Shown piece after piece: positions 10,101 through 19,295 of a stretch of DNA of 64,000 nt (within the stretch, counting starts at the first letter, position 1; the number at the start of each line of letters is the position of its first letter). Under the pieces are notes generated by a model. It worked only from the letters and a program-made list of their open reading frames with translations, ran no database searches and was not told where the DNA came from. The stretch comes from Sceloporus undulatus (Eukaryota > Chordata > Lepidosauria > Squamata > Phrynosomatidae). Where the stretch lies: assembly GCF_019175285.1 (NCBI RefSeq), contig NC_056527.1:124000112-124064111 (forward strand). The letters are read 5' to 3'. Position numbers and translations under genes: made by a program.

Positions 10101-12856
10101 TAGCGAATATATAAAGATCATTAATATGAACCACTTTCGTTTTGCATTCATAACTGCCTACAGGTGTATCCACATTGCAGAAATAAACATCACTTTGACT
10201 GCCATGACTCAGTGCTGTGGAATTCTGGGGTTCATAGTTTTGTAGGATACTTACAAAATATGTCAGTGTGGCATTGTAGTTTGTTGCACTATGACTCTGG
10301 TGATCAAGATTTAATTCCCCGCTCAGCCATGAAACCCGCTGGGTGAACTTAGGCAAGTCCCATGCTTTCAGCCTCAAGGAAAAGCCATGGCAAGCTGCCT
10401 CTGAGCAAATCTTGCCAAGAAAACTCCCTGATGGGTTCACCTTTATAATAAGTTGGAAATGACTTGAAGACACACAACAACAATGATATTGAGCCCTCCC
10501 TGCCGGAGAGCTCTGGTGCCCCACCAAACTACAAACCCTAGGATACCATCACATTGAGCCATGGAAGTTAAAGTGGTGTCAGACTGCTTTATTTTTGCAG
10601 AGTGGCAGCAGGCTTAGTGAATTCTGGCTGTAACCTTTATTTATACAGTGTCTTTTCCTCCAAAATTGGGACTAACCTCCTCTCCGTTGCTTTGGCAGAG
10701 GGCACTACCACTCACTTCCCCAGCCAGCTGTCTCCCAGCACTCACAAACTGGCCAGCAGTCCTGTGACAAGCAGCACCCAGAAGCTGCATATATGCGAGA
10801 AATGCGGCAGCAGCATCACGTGAGTTTTGCTAATCCGTGGTGCTGGAGGGGGTGAAAACAGAATGGGATTTAAATTAAAAGTGATGTTGATGCTCAGGAT
10901 GCATGAGTACTGACTGTTGGACTTAGCTCAGGGCCATAGACAGAGGTGGAGCCCTGTCCCTTTGACACTGTGGTGGATGGCTGGTTGTGTGTCACCATCT
11001 CCTGGGCAGTGAATGGAACAACAAGTTCATCCTGGAAACTTGTACAAAATTCCATGGCTGAAGAACATGAAGAATGCTGGATCAAATGAGGCTGAGATAT
11101 TTTTTTGCCACCACAAATGCAGTAGAATGGTTTTATTCAGCGGTAAATGTGTCTGCCTGTGACCCAAGCAAGCATGGAGAATAACAACTGCTATTTGCAT
11201 AAGTACAGTTGGCCTTTCATATCCATGGAGCTTTGATCCATGGATTCAAACATACATGGCTTGGAAGTATTTTTTAAAAAATATTCCAAAATGTAAAGCT
11301 TGCTTTTTGTCATTATGCTATGCATTTGTATTTAATGGGACTTGGACATCTGTGGACAGCAGATATCAAAGGTCCACTGTACTGTATTTCTGTTTCACTT
11401 TCAAGGCTGCATACATGGTTGGGTTTTCACCCATTTTATCCTCAAAACAACCATGTGAGATAGATTAGGCCGTGAAACCACGGGTTTCTTGTGTATAAGC
11501 TTCCCTGGTTGAGAAAGGATTGAATCTGGCTCTCCCCAGTCCAGAGGATCTGAGCACCGTGTCTGCTGCACCAAACAAGCCAATGGGTGGCTATGGCATG
11601 ATTAGGATGATAATTATTACATTCTCAAAGGGGTCTGGGTCTCCCTTAGTCTTGCAGCAGGCAGCCACAACTCCATCTCTCAGCTTGAACTGAGAAATTT
11701 CAGGGTTGAAGAATTTATAGATTAAGGGATGAGGAGGAATGGTTGGGCATATCCAGCAAATTAAGAGGTTGGATATGTGAAAGGACGCACAATTTTGGTC
11801 TTCTCAAAGTCTGATGAACAAGTTGCATGTATTAAATAAAATCCCAAGTTCCAGTTCACAGTGCAGTGTGGAAACACAAAGTTTCTTACAAAGCCTTAAA
11901 TCCCAGAATAAGATCCGTTAGTACTTTTGGATCACCCAGAAAGACCCGTTTAGTGCTGGTGGGACTATTTAGCCCAACCTGTCTATATTTATAAATATAT
12001 ATTTATATTTATGGTGCAGTAAAAACTGATTCTTGTTGTAATACAGTAGAAGAATGGGAGAAAAATGTTCTGTAGTTGAGAACTATAATGGGACTATTGA
12101 TAAAATACCATTTAGAAAACTAAGTTATGACACTGTATGTAGCTCAGACAAGCGTTTTACTTGGGATCTGAAACATTTAGCAGTACAGTTGATCTATAGC
12201 TAGATAAAAGAAGGTGACAGTTGTTGCCACATAAGCCATCTCCTGTGCCAGACTGCAGACGTTCTTGTATAGACTGATGCAAAAGGATCTTGGAATTGGT
12301 CTCAGTCACATAAACTCTAACTTGGTGCCCTAAATAATATGGAACATGGGTATGTATGAATATATTTGTGACTTCCAATATTAAGCAGACAAAATGCATG
12401 CATATATAAATAACTGAACTCTTTAAACTCCTTAAAGGCAGGGAGAATGGCTGAACCTTTGCTCAGCACTGCCCATAGACTTTCTCTGCAATCCTTAGCT
12501 TTTATTTCCCCCCCAAATAGCCAAGATGTACTAGGACCTCAGATTTTGTCAGATGCCATTCCCATTTTGGTGGACTCTTCCGCCTATTTCTAGTTTATGT
12601 GTATGTGTATAGACGTGTGGGCATGCTTCTCACATGTTGCAACCCTTGTGTCTCCTGCAGGACCCAGGCTGTAAGAATCCAAGAGAACCGCTACCGCCAT
12701 CCCTCCTGCTACACCTGCACTGACTGTGGCCTCAATTTGAAGATGCGTGGCCACTTTTGGGTCGGCGAAGAAATGTATTGCGAGAAGCATGCCCGCCAAC
12801 GCTACCAAGGGCCAGCAGGGGGCAGCATGGTCACTGCTGTCTACTCTCAGTCCTAA
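1067..12856 (+). CDS. PDLIM2: PDLIM2 (PDZ and LIM domain protein 2), 3' part, five coding exons
   Basis: The coding exons are 1067-1151, 7987-8144, 9355-9500, 10699-10819 and 12661-12856, all with AG/GT borders and compatible phases (the first begins with the last base of a codon; junctions then 0, 2, 1, 2). The joined protein holds the SFQSL segment, a Ser/Pro-rich linker, the conserved DSEVYKMMQENRE / PRQSSTFRLLQ block found before the LIM domain of ALP-family proteins, and one C-terminal LIM domain (CEKC ... HPSCYTCTDC ... YCEKH). It resembles human PDLIM2 more than PDLIM1, 3 or 4, notably at the HARQRY end. Family knowledge: PDLIM2 links actin and alpha-actinin and, in the nucleus, promotes ubiquitination of STAT4 and NF-kB p65. 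The PDZ domain exons are expected upstream and are not in the window. No frameshift or internal stop was seen in the exons. Confidence 0.93.
1278..1438 (+). repeat. Sauria SINE
   Basis: B-box-like ggttcgattccctg, cttggccatggaaaccca, then gttgccataagtcaaaaatg and a caacaacaac tail. This is the tRNA-derived squamate SINE whose 3' end resembles that of BovB. Confidence 0.85.
1439..3551. other. PDLIM2 intron interior
   Basis: No exon found. It holds a partial foldback repeat at about 2106-2205 and a short duplicated patch near 3328-3420. A 125-codon open frame at 1543-1920 has no recognisable protein features. Confidence 0.5.
3552..3790 (-). repeat. Sauria SINE, near full length
   Basis: Begins gttgttgttgtgtgccttca and ends at the tRNA-like head with tctggtctccagagtc and caaaccactgtgcca. 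Full order of SINE parts on the - strand. Confidence 0.9.
3791..4829. other. PDLIM2 intron interior, no repeat recognised
   Basis: A GC-richer patch with overlapping open frames of up to 138 codons at 3913-4361; these give hydrophobic, Cys-rich translations with no family resemblance and are not called. Confidence 0.45.
4830..5020 (+). repeat. 5S-Sauria-type SINE (5S rRNA-derived)
   Basis: ctgatcttggtagctaagca and ccctggttagtacttggac correspond to internal parts of 5S rRNA (the promoter region), followed by the SINE body ggcaggaactggcaaaatca and a tail with ttgccatagg. Decayed copy. Confidence 0.75.
5021..7311. other. PDLIM2 intron interior
   Basis: No exon or clear repeat recognised; a G9 run lies at about 6200. 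Confidence 0.45.
7312..7655 (-). mobile_element. BovB/RTE-like LINE 3' fragment
   Basis: The reverse strand reads like the end of a BovB-type reverse transcriptase ORF: a WTAKK-like patch, a GKAEGSRKRGRP-like block and an RWIDS-like block, then the 3' end near gttgttaactgtcatcaagt. It matches the copy at 17740-18473 in order. Several stops; dead. Confidence 0.7.
7671..7730. repeat. Simple repeats (TGTTT)n then (CCTT)n
   Basis: Pure runs seen directly. The CCTT run sits where related foldback copies carry tttctttctttcag, so it may have grown from that tract. Confidence 0.9.
7731..7801 (+). mobile_element. Foldback family A, right arm only
   Basis: Contains gatgctacaagatccctttg and cagactaacctggtcatgtc, the conserved outer arm of the long inverted-repeat family seen complete at 8738-8975. 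Confidence 0.7.
7987..8144 (+). CDS. PDLIM2: PDLIM2 internal exon (Ser/Pro-rich linker)
   Basis: Bounded by ttgcag and by ACAG|gtgatc. Reading from its first base gives 52 codons plus two bases, including SLTHSSVSPVPVLPPLNG and a following Ser-rich stretch. The phase fits both neighbours. The stretch is poorly conserved in human, so the call rests on frame, splice sites and the VSPVPVLPP motif. A foldback repeat begins a few bases after the donor. Confidence 0.75.
8150..8258 (+). mobile_element. Foldback family A, centre plus right arm
   Basis: aaatgcatctgaggaagcag, aagctcatgctgcca, cagttagtctcaaagctgct and acaagatctctc appear in the order of the complete copies. It starts only about six bases after the PDLIM2 donor at 8145. 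Confidence 0.7.
8738..8975 (+). mobile_element. Foldback family A, both arms
   Basis: The left arm (gagatcttgtaacacctttg, ggcagcatgagcgttcatag) is mirrored by the right arm (ctatgaaatctcatgctgcc, caaaggtgctacaagatctc). It is about 240 bp with no ORF and fits a non-autonomous DNA element. The family name is not known to me. Confidence 0.75.
9355..9500 (+). CDS. PDLIM2: PDLIM2 internal exon (pre-LIM conserved block)
   Basis: The acceptor is ttcctctag and the donor AAAAAG|gtgggc. It encodes SLDSEAAMHRLEGDSEVYK followed by MMQENRETRAPPRQSSTF and RLLQVALELDEK. Human PDLIM2 has DEDSEVFKMLQENREGRAAP then RQSSSFRLLQEALE, a near match. This is the best conserved piece outside the LIM domain. Confidence 0.95.
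9501..10161. other. PDLIM2 intron
   Basis: A short GT-rich patch near 9522-9542; otherwise nothing recognised. Confidence 0.5.
10162..10610 (+). mobile_element. Foldback family B, split by a Sauria SINE
   Basis: The left half (ggtgtatccacattgcag, gccatgactcagtgctgtgg, ggggttcatagttttg) and the right half (ccaaactacaaaccctag, cattgagccatggaagttaa, tttttgcagagtgg) are inverted copies of each other. The insert at 10262-10488 accounts for the extra length. Confidence 0.7.
10262..10488 (+). repeat. Sauria SINE inserted in foldback B
   Basis: The order gctcagccatgaaaccc, tctgagcaaatcttgccaag, ggaaatgacttgaagacaca and caacaacaat is typical. It is younger than the element it splits. Confidence 0.85.
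10699..10819 (+). CDS. PDLIM2: PDLIM2 exon with the first LIM zinc ligands
   Basis: The acceptor is tttggcag and the donor ATCAC|gtgagt. It encodes a Thr/Ser-rich lead-in and then KLHICEKCGSSIT, which carries the first two zinc ligands of the LIM domain (human KLHTCEKCSTSIA). Phase 2 at the end joins the last exon with a Thr codon. Confidence 0.95.
11206..11379 (+). mobile_element. Tigger/pogo-like MITE
   Basis: Ends CAGTTGGCCTTTC and rc CAGTGGACCTTT are inverted repeats flanked by TA on both sides (11204-11205, 11380-11381). The short inside has no ORF. TA flanks fit the Tc1/mariner-pogo superfamily. Confidence 0.65.
11415..11580 (-). repeat. MIR-like / tRNA-SINE remnant
   Basis: attttatcctcaaaacaacc and catgtgagatagattagg, followed by a tRNA-head-like patch (cacc gtgtctgctgcacc), fit the reverse strand of an old tRNA-SINE. 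Strongly decayed. Confidence 0.45.
11581..12660. other. PDLIM2 last intron
   Basis: Nothing recognised beyond the acceptor tract before 12661. Confidence 0.5.
12661..12856 (+). CDS. PDLIM2: PDLIM2 last coding exon (rest of the LIM domain)
   Basis: The acceptor is tctcctgcag and the stop TAA is at 12854-12856. It encodes TQAVRIQENRYRHPSC, the YTCTDCGLNLKMRGHFWVG core and YCEKHARQRY, almost the same as human PDLIM2, with the remaining LIM ligands H, C, C, C, C and H. The tail (GGSMVTAVYSQS) differs from the human end and looks like the C-termini of other ALP-family members. Confidence 0.96.
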
Positions 12857-13875
12857 AGTTACATGGACTGGAGCAGGAAAGAAGAGCAGGTGTTGTCCTC
12901 TGGAGGACTTCTTTGCAATAACTAATCAACCTGTATGACGGCTCTTGTGATTGACTATTGGGCCTTCTTCTTCTTCCATCATCACACCCAACCAAGATTC
13001 AACCAGTAAAGGCATACCCGATAAGGGTAGTTTCCTAAGGCCCCAAAGCCAAATGTATGGAAAGCAGTGGGAGAAGGACATGGGGGATTTGGAAAACTGG
13101 GGTCAGAGCTCCTCCATGCATTTTCAGTTAGCTTGTTGGGTGTGGAATTGTTATCTTAGAAGGGCAAAAGTCTATATAGCACAAACACTGCCGTATTTGG
13201 CACTTAATGGTGATTTGCAGGATAGGCTAAAGTTTTCCGGGGTGAAGTGTGCCTCCAGAGGGGTCCGTTGTAAGGCACAAAATGTAGGATGTGAATATCA
13301 GCTTGCCCACACCATCCCAGTTCTATGCGTAGCCCAAGCCAGAGTCACCAGTTGCTCCCTTCTGCGGCTAATAGCACAGCTTTCTTGTCACTGCCGTCAC
13401 CATCACATATCTATGTATTAAATGGAAGAGCAAAGAAAATTTAGGGAGTGTCATTTGAAGCATTAGGTACCGGGTTGGCATGGGTGCAGCTTTGACTGTT
13501 AGCTCTGTCTGTAAAGCTTCTCTAAGATGTTAAGCCAGATCTCTATGTGAAATATAATATATATGTGTAAAAGGTTTTTTCCCCCTGCGCTTGCATTTAC
13601 TCTGTGGAAGAGGAAGAGAAGTAATACACTTTCCCACTCTGCATTACATGTTAAACTTTATAAGCATCAGTCTGCTTGTAAGTTTTGAAGTACAAATGCT
13701 CAGTGTGATAGGTCTCATAACTGCACCCACCCCAGTCCAAGAATGCAGAAATCCACAGCTGAATTCTCTGGCATCTACAGTTTAAACCATTTCGAGTTAT
13801 TAGCACAATTGGGAAAGTTCTCCAGCAAACTGAGAGATCGTTGCCAGTCATAATAAACAACACAAGGACAGACTG
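12857..13875 (+). other. PDLIM2: PDLIM2 3' UTR (probable)
   Basis: The stretch follows the stop codon and has no recognised repeat. The likely poly(A) signal is AATAAA at 13852-13857; an ATTAAA at 13417-13422 could serve a shorter form. The end is inferred from the signal and no cleavage site is visible. Confidence 0.55.
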
Positions 13876-14530
13876 GTCAGTCAGTGGGTCTTTCTCAGCT
13901 GTTTTCATGAGCATCACTCTGCCACTGTCTTCCAAAATAGCAAGAAAAATGGTTGTGGCTGTTCTGTGTGCCATTGCAGCTTATCCTAAAGTCCATCGTA
14001 ACATCCCTATCTTTAGTTTTGCCAACCAGTTGCTGTAGTCAAAACTATCCTGTTACAGAGATTCTGCATCTTCCTTGGCCATTTTGTTCCATTCTCCGAA
14101 AAATGGATGATACAAATACAGCTATCTGGCAAATCCATGGCTGCATTAAAGTTTTTAAGCATGGTTCTCCTGCATCTGTACAGTTCTGTCCCTTGGATCA
14201 GACTAATGAATGACAAATGAAGCCTTTGAGAATGTGCCCTCTCTGCCTGAGCTCTGTAGGATGTCCTTTTTGAATGTGCTTAGAGACAAGCTATACATTG
14301 TCATGAAATGTGTTTTTAAAGTAAGTGCATGTGAATTATCCACTCTTGTTTTGAAAGGTAACCAGCTTGAAGAAGGCCCTGCTGAACTTTTCCTCTTACT
14401 GCTATTTGCCCACAACGATACTGTTCACAGATGTTATGCAAGTCTCATCATCCCTCAGCTTTGGCGATGCCAGGCATGGAGTTGGTGGTCAATAATATCT
14501 GGAGACTCACATGACCCTGGCTTACTCTAA

Positions 14531-14676
14531 GACAGTGATTCCCAAACTTTGGACCTCTAGATATTTTGGACTTCAGGTTCCAGAATTACTAATGGTTGGC
14601 CAATCTGGCTGGGATGTTTAGGAGTTGAAATTCAAGACACCTGTTGGATCAGAGTGTGGGAACCATTGCTTTAAGA
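14531..14676 (+). mobile_element. Foldback family C (hAT-like MITE)
   Basis: Left cagtgattcccaaactttgg and ttttggacttcaggttc mirror right gagttgaaattcaagac and gtgtgggaaccattgc. About 145 bp, same family as 22123-22251. Confidence 0.7.
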
Positions 14677-15561
14677 AGCACTACTGAGAGTAAATAGTGA
14701 TAGGGAGAGCATGGGAGACTACTTTCTTAAGAGATTCCAAGAGGGAGGAAGCAGTTAGTAAGGTCAGTCGATGTGAGGAGATCAGGCAGCAATTTGTGAG
14801 GATCATTCAGGGAATGCACATTTGTTTCCTATATAATGACCACATCAGGAATGTCATGCCATTGGGTTTTCCGCAGTTGCTAAAACAACCTAAGCAGATC
14901 TTGCATTGTGGTTGAAGAGAACATGAAGGCTGCAGAATCTGAAGTCCAGCATTTGATAGTAGAGTATACAGCCATAAATGGTGGAACATCTGTCTTATTC
15001 CTCCCTCTTTTGAATTCTGGGGGCAATTCATGCAGAAACATTGACATCTTTCAATGGCTGGTCTTTTACTAGAGTGACAGTCCAGGACATATGACCGGGC
15101 TATGAATTTAGCCTATGTTTCCCACTCTATTCTCCAAAATGTGAGCTTTCGGCATGCTTGGAATGCTTTTTTGGGGTGTGGGTTCACTGAGAATGATTGG
15201 GGGGAGCTGTTTCACTCTCTGGAGAAACACAAAAGAGGGGTGTCCGTCCCTCTTCAACAGTGCAAACAATGGTCCATGCCAAAGGCATTCTGGGTGCCGC
15301 CCCGCTTCCTGTTCGGAGCAGCATTCCGACCATGAAGTCACCACAGAAACGGCCAGCCCAACATGTTCTGGAATGTAGCCTCTGCATTCCCCACATTCAA
15401 GGGCTTGAAAGCAAAGGGAGAGGCAGAGCCAAGGCCCTTTGCCAGAAAATTTTGCCTAAAGAAGCCCTGCGAACAACAAAGACAACTCTCTCTTTGCTTG
15501 TGCAAGTTCTTGACTTGTAAACGTCAGGCATATATATCTTAAACTGCAAACCTGGAATGGT

Positions 15562-15762
15562 TTTATACCTTGGTAACTGGAGAGCCACCAGGGTTCAAAT
15601 TCTGGCTTGGCCAGGAAAAGCCACTCGGTGGCCTTGGGCAAGTCACACTCTCTCAGCCTCAGAGGGAGGCAAAGGCAAATCCCCTCTGAACAAATCTTGC
15701 CAAGAAAATCCTGTGATAGAGTCACTATCAGTCAAAAACAACTGGAAGGCACAAAGCAGCAA
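15562..15762 (+). repeat. Sauria SINE
   Basis: gttcaaattctggcttggcc, tgggcaagtcacactctctc, ctgaacaaatcttgccaaga and a 3' end gtcaaaaacaactggaaggc. Confidence 0.85.
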
Positions 15763-16439
15763 ACCTCCAACTGTCCTGATTTAATTCTTCTCCCAGTTTC
15801 TCCTCCCAGTTTCCTCTGTTGTCCTCAGCATACTTCATTTGCTGCAAACTGAGTTAAAAGTGCAAAAGGAGTTTACACTCGATTAACTCAGCAGAGACTT
15901 CCCAGTAGATTCAGGCAGAAGCAAACTGTTGCAGCTTCTCTTAGCTATTCTGTTCTTCCGTCTTAATAATGCTTGTCTTCTGATGATGTTTGGCCACGTG
16001 TGTCCAAGTTTTTCACTGGAGCCTTGAGGAGAGGTGGGAAAGAAATAACGTTGTTTTGCAGGGTATATGCAAGGGTTTACTGGCGGCTGTGTTTTTGAAT
16101 CCATTTTGCCACTGTATGCACAAAGAAGGTCACACCACATTCTTTGATGGCTCACTAGTGTACTGCTCCAGTCCCACCTGAATCTGCCCCCCAACAAAAT
16201 GCACATATAAGCAAAAGAGACCTGAGATTAGTCTGGGTCAAAGTCTTGATCTGTCCCTCTTTCTGGCTTTTGAGCTCACGAACACCTCTCCTGCCTTATC
16301 AGATCCCTTTGGTATTTTGTCTTTAACATTGAACTTTCGTCATTGCGTCTGTTCAGTTTGGTCTATATTGCAACCAAATCTGCACAGAGGGCAATTTGCA
16401 GTCCAAGACACCCTCTAGGATAGTCCAATACCCATCCAA

Positions 16440-16634
16440 AATTCACCAAACAGTGATGCCTTTATTGGCCAACCAAAAAGCACAATATACACGTTGCAAG
16501 CTTTTGAAGCTTCTCGGGCTTCTTTGGATTATTATTTGGGTGTCGCTGGATTTGCTATATGGCCGTCCCCTAGGACAAAGTCACCATAACAAAGTTGGCT
16601 TGAAGGCACGTAGTAGGGACAACAACAAATCATT
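16440..16634 (+). repeat. Unclassified repeat fused to a Sauria SINE 3' end
   Basis: gatgcctttattggccaacc and caagcttttgaagcttc recur in similar form near 30525 (gatacctttattggtcaacc). The last 70 bases (gacaaagtcaccataac, ggcttgaaggcacg, acaacaacaa) are a Sauria SINE end. Confidence 0.5.
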
Positions 16635-17396
16635 AACCTGTCTCTGTGTCTGTGTGCGCATAGGCACATGCAATTCTGAATGGGAAGAGGCCATAAAATG
16701 CAACTTGTTCCCGGAGGGAAGGAACCCGCAATGAGATAGAGAGGGTATGCGACACTTTGTCTGATGTTTACAAGCTAAACACAGAGTGGCCATGCCTAGC
16801 ACCAATTCCCCCCCATTGTTATTTCCCCCCAAACCCTTATTCAAGAAGGGTGCATTGACTTTTTAACCTGGTCCTCCTACCTACCTCCATCCCCCTTTAC
16901 CTTTGCCATAGTACCTCCCTGCTTCAGCCTCTTCTTTTGCCTCTGGCTGATTCTTTTTATTCAGTGTTGACAAGAGGAGGAGGACAGGTGGATTCCAGCA
17001 CGTCCTCAAGGGCCCCTTCTCTTATCTCCTTGCTCTGTCTGCCTGCCTCTGCCTTCGCCTTCGCCTTCCTGATCTTCAAAATAAGGGCTATTGAAGAAGG
17101 AGGAGGAGGAGAGTTTATCCTTCCAATCAGTCTGGTTTCGTGGATGAGCCCTTTGGTTCTTCAAGTCAAATGTTTGCTCACCTGTCTGTGCACATAAAGC
17201 AAAGTGGGAAAGAAAGGGATTACTTTTCACCTGCCTTTTCTATGGTGCGTACAAATGGTGGCTTTCTCTCCCTAAGGAGTTAAGGCTGACTCCCCAAACC
17301 CCTTAGTTTTGTTTCCTATTCTTTATTTCATTGATGTGCCATCTTTCTCCCCCAATGGGAGGTTGAGGGCATGAATTAAAACTTAACTGTAACAAG

Positions 17397-17590
17397 AATC
17401 CAAAGATATAGCCATGTTAGTCTATAGAATCAGTACGTAGAGAGGGCTTGTAGCACCTTTGAGACTAAGCAAAAGAAAGAAGTCGGCAGCATGAGCTTTC
17501 GTAGACTTAAGTCTATTTCCTCAGATGTATTTGATGAATGCAAATACATATGATGAAGTAGACTTAAATCTATGAAAGCTGGGAGGTTTC
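17397..17590 (+). mobile_element. Foldback family A
   Basis: ccaaagatatagccatgtta, cttgtagcacctttgagact and gcatgagctttcgtagactt, then the mirrored gaagtagacttaaatctatg; the right arm is cut after the centre. Confidence 0.7.
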
Positions 17591-17739
17591 CAGGAAAGAA
17601 AAAAAGAAACAATGAACAATTGGGCATAAATTTAAAATAGGCCACAGCAGTTTGCTTTTGCCAGAGCCTTTTGGGGAAGGCCAGGTTCTGATTCTTATTA
17701 ATTGAGCATGAGCTTTTTTTGCACTTTGAACTCAGTTTG

Positions 17740-18473
17740 CAGGAACTGAAGTTGGAAGAGGACAAAGGGGAGATGTGAAAGAAAGTCAAGGAAGATTTAC
17801 AACTGAACATAAAGAAAGCAAAAATAATGGCCGCAGGTGAGGCACGTAACTTTAAAATAATGAAAACAATGAAATAGTGAAATGTTTATTTAATAATCTT
17901 TATTTAGTCATTAATTACAATGGAGACTGCAGTCAAGAAATCAGAAGACGACTGAAAGGGCAGCTATGAAGGACCTAGACAAAATCCTCAAGTGTAAAGA
18001 CAGAGCATTGAAAACCAATGTCACGTTTGACCATGCCATCATATTTCCAGTTTCTATGTATGGTTATGAAAGCTGGATTAGGAAGAAAATCATCTCAGTT
18101 TGAAATGTGGTGCCAGAGGATAGTTCTACAGATAACATGGACTACTAAAAAGACAAATAAATGGATCCTAGAGCAAATCAAAGCTGAATTCTCCCTATAA
18201 GTCAAAACAACTAAACTGAGACTGTTGTACTTTGGACATATGACAAGAAGACATGATTCACTAGAAATGACAATAATTCTTGGGAAGGTAGGAGGCAGTA
18301 AGAAAAGCAGAAGACCTCATTACAGATGGATAGACCCAATGAAGGAAACCACAGCCCTGAGTTTGTAAAACCTGAGGAAGGATGTTGATGATGAGTGGCT
18401 GACTTGGAGGTCTCTCATTCATAGCATTGCCATACATTGGAGTAAATGTGACGCCAGTTAACAATGACAATCC
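17740..18473 (+). mobile_element. BovB/RTE-like LINE, end of the reverse transcriptase ORF and 3' end
   Basis: Codon-scale matches to BovB RT in several frames: a NIKKAKIMA-like patch, NGDCSQEIRRRLK, FPVSMYGYESW, an EQIKAEFSL patch, a YFGHM-like patch, GRP/RWIDP-like blocks, and the cagttaacaatgac end. Many stops and frame changes; an old 5'-truncated copy. A young BovB is over 3 kb, so this is the last fifth to quarter. Confidence 0.75.
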
Positions 18474-19071
18474 CACCTTCTCCCCTCCTCCAGCCCAGAC
18501 AGGTCATACTGATGCTGCCAGATCATGGGGACAAATGTCTCTCATATGTCAACATATGATGTGACCTCATCAGGATGGAGGTCCATCTTGTCCTCCCTTT
18601 CACAAAGCCTTCTGGAGACAATGACTCAGTGAATGGAACTTTTCCTGGGCAGCCCCACCTGCCTTCCTAAACTCCTTCTTATTTGCCTCTCCTGGGCCGG
18701 CTAATCCCCTTGGCTTGGCTTCTCGGCACGTCCTTCCTTGACTGGGCTGCTGGAGTTTCGTATGCAGTTAAGGATCTAGTTCAAGAGGTCGGTTAAAGCA
18801 AATCCCCCTAAACCTTGGACTGGCTTGTGACAGATGCAATGCCACAGTTATCAGGCAGTCCTTGGAATTTGCGATAAGGCAATATGGTAGCAGAGGAGAA
18901 TACAGCGAGGTATTAAGACGGCCTTCAGTTTGCATCTTAGCAAAGTCCTACCGGGCTATTATCTCTTAGGTTTGCTCTTCCCTGTAATATGGGGATAATA
19001 TTTAATCCCGACTTGCATTGCTGCACTCAAGTCTGTAATGCTGTCTATGCTTTTGTTTGTTACTTCCCCCC

Positions 19072-19295
19072 TAGTTACACCTTTGGGACTAACTGAAAGA
19101 GAGAAGTTGGTAGCATGAGTTTTTGTAGAGTTGCGTCTACTTGCTCAGATCGGAACCTGAGAAGTAAACCTGGTTCTACCAAAACTCACACTACCAATGT
19201 CTCACTTTCAGTTATTCTCAAAGGTGCTCCAAGATCCCTTTGCAGACTGGTTTTCCAGACTCACATGGCTATGTCTTTTTAATTCTCCCTCCAGT
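19072..19295 (+). mobile_element. Foldback family A, nearly full
   Basis: Inner left arm gtagcatgagtttttgtaga and right arm cagttattctcaaaggtgct, ccaagatccctttgcagac and cacatggctatgtc. More diverged than other copies. Confidence 0.65.

Larger units (their letters stand above)
13876..17396. other. Intergenic PDLIM2-C8orf58, first part
   Basis: No exon recognised. It holds a foldback C copy, a Sauria SINE and an unclassified repeat listed separately. Open frames at 15102-15520 overlap on both strands and look accidental. Confidence 0.5.

Noticed and set aside
15102-15520. Cluster of open frames on both strands in the intergenic part
   Set aside because: Frames overlap on both strands with no conserved motif; no sign of an exon set.
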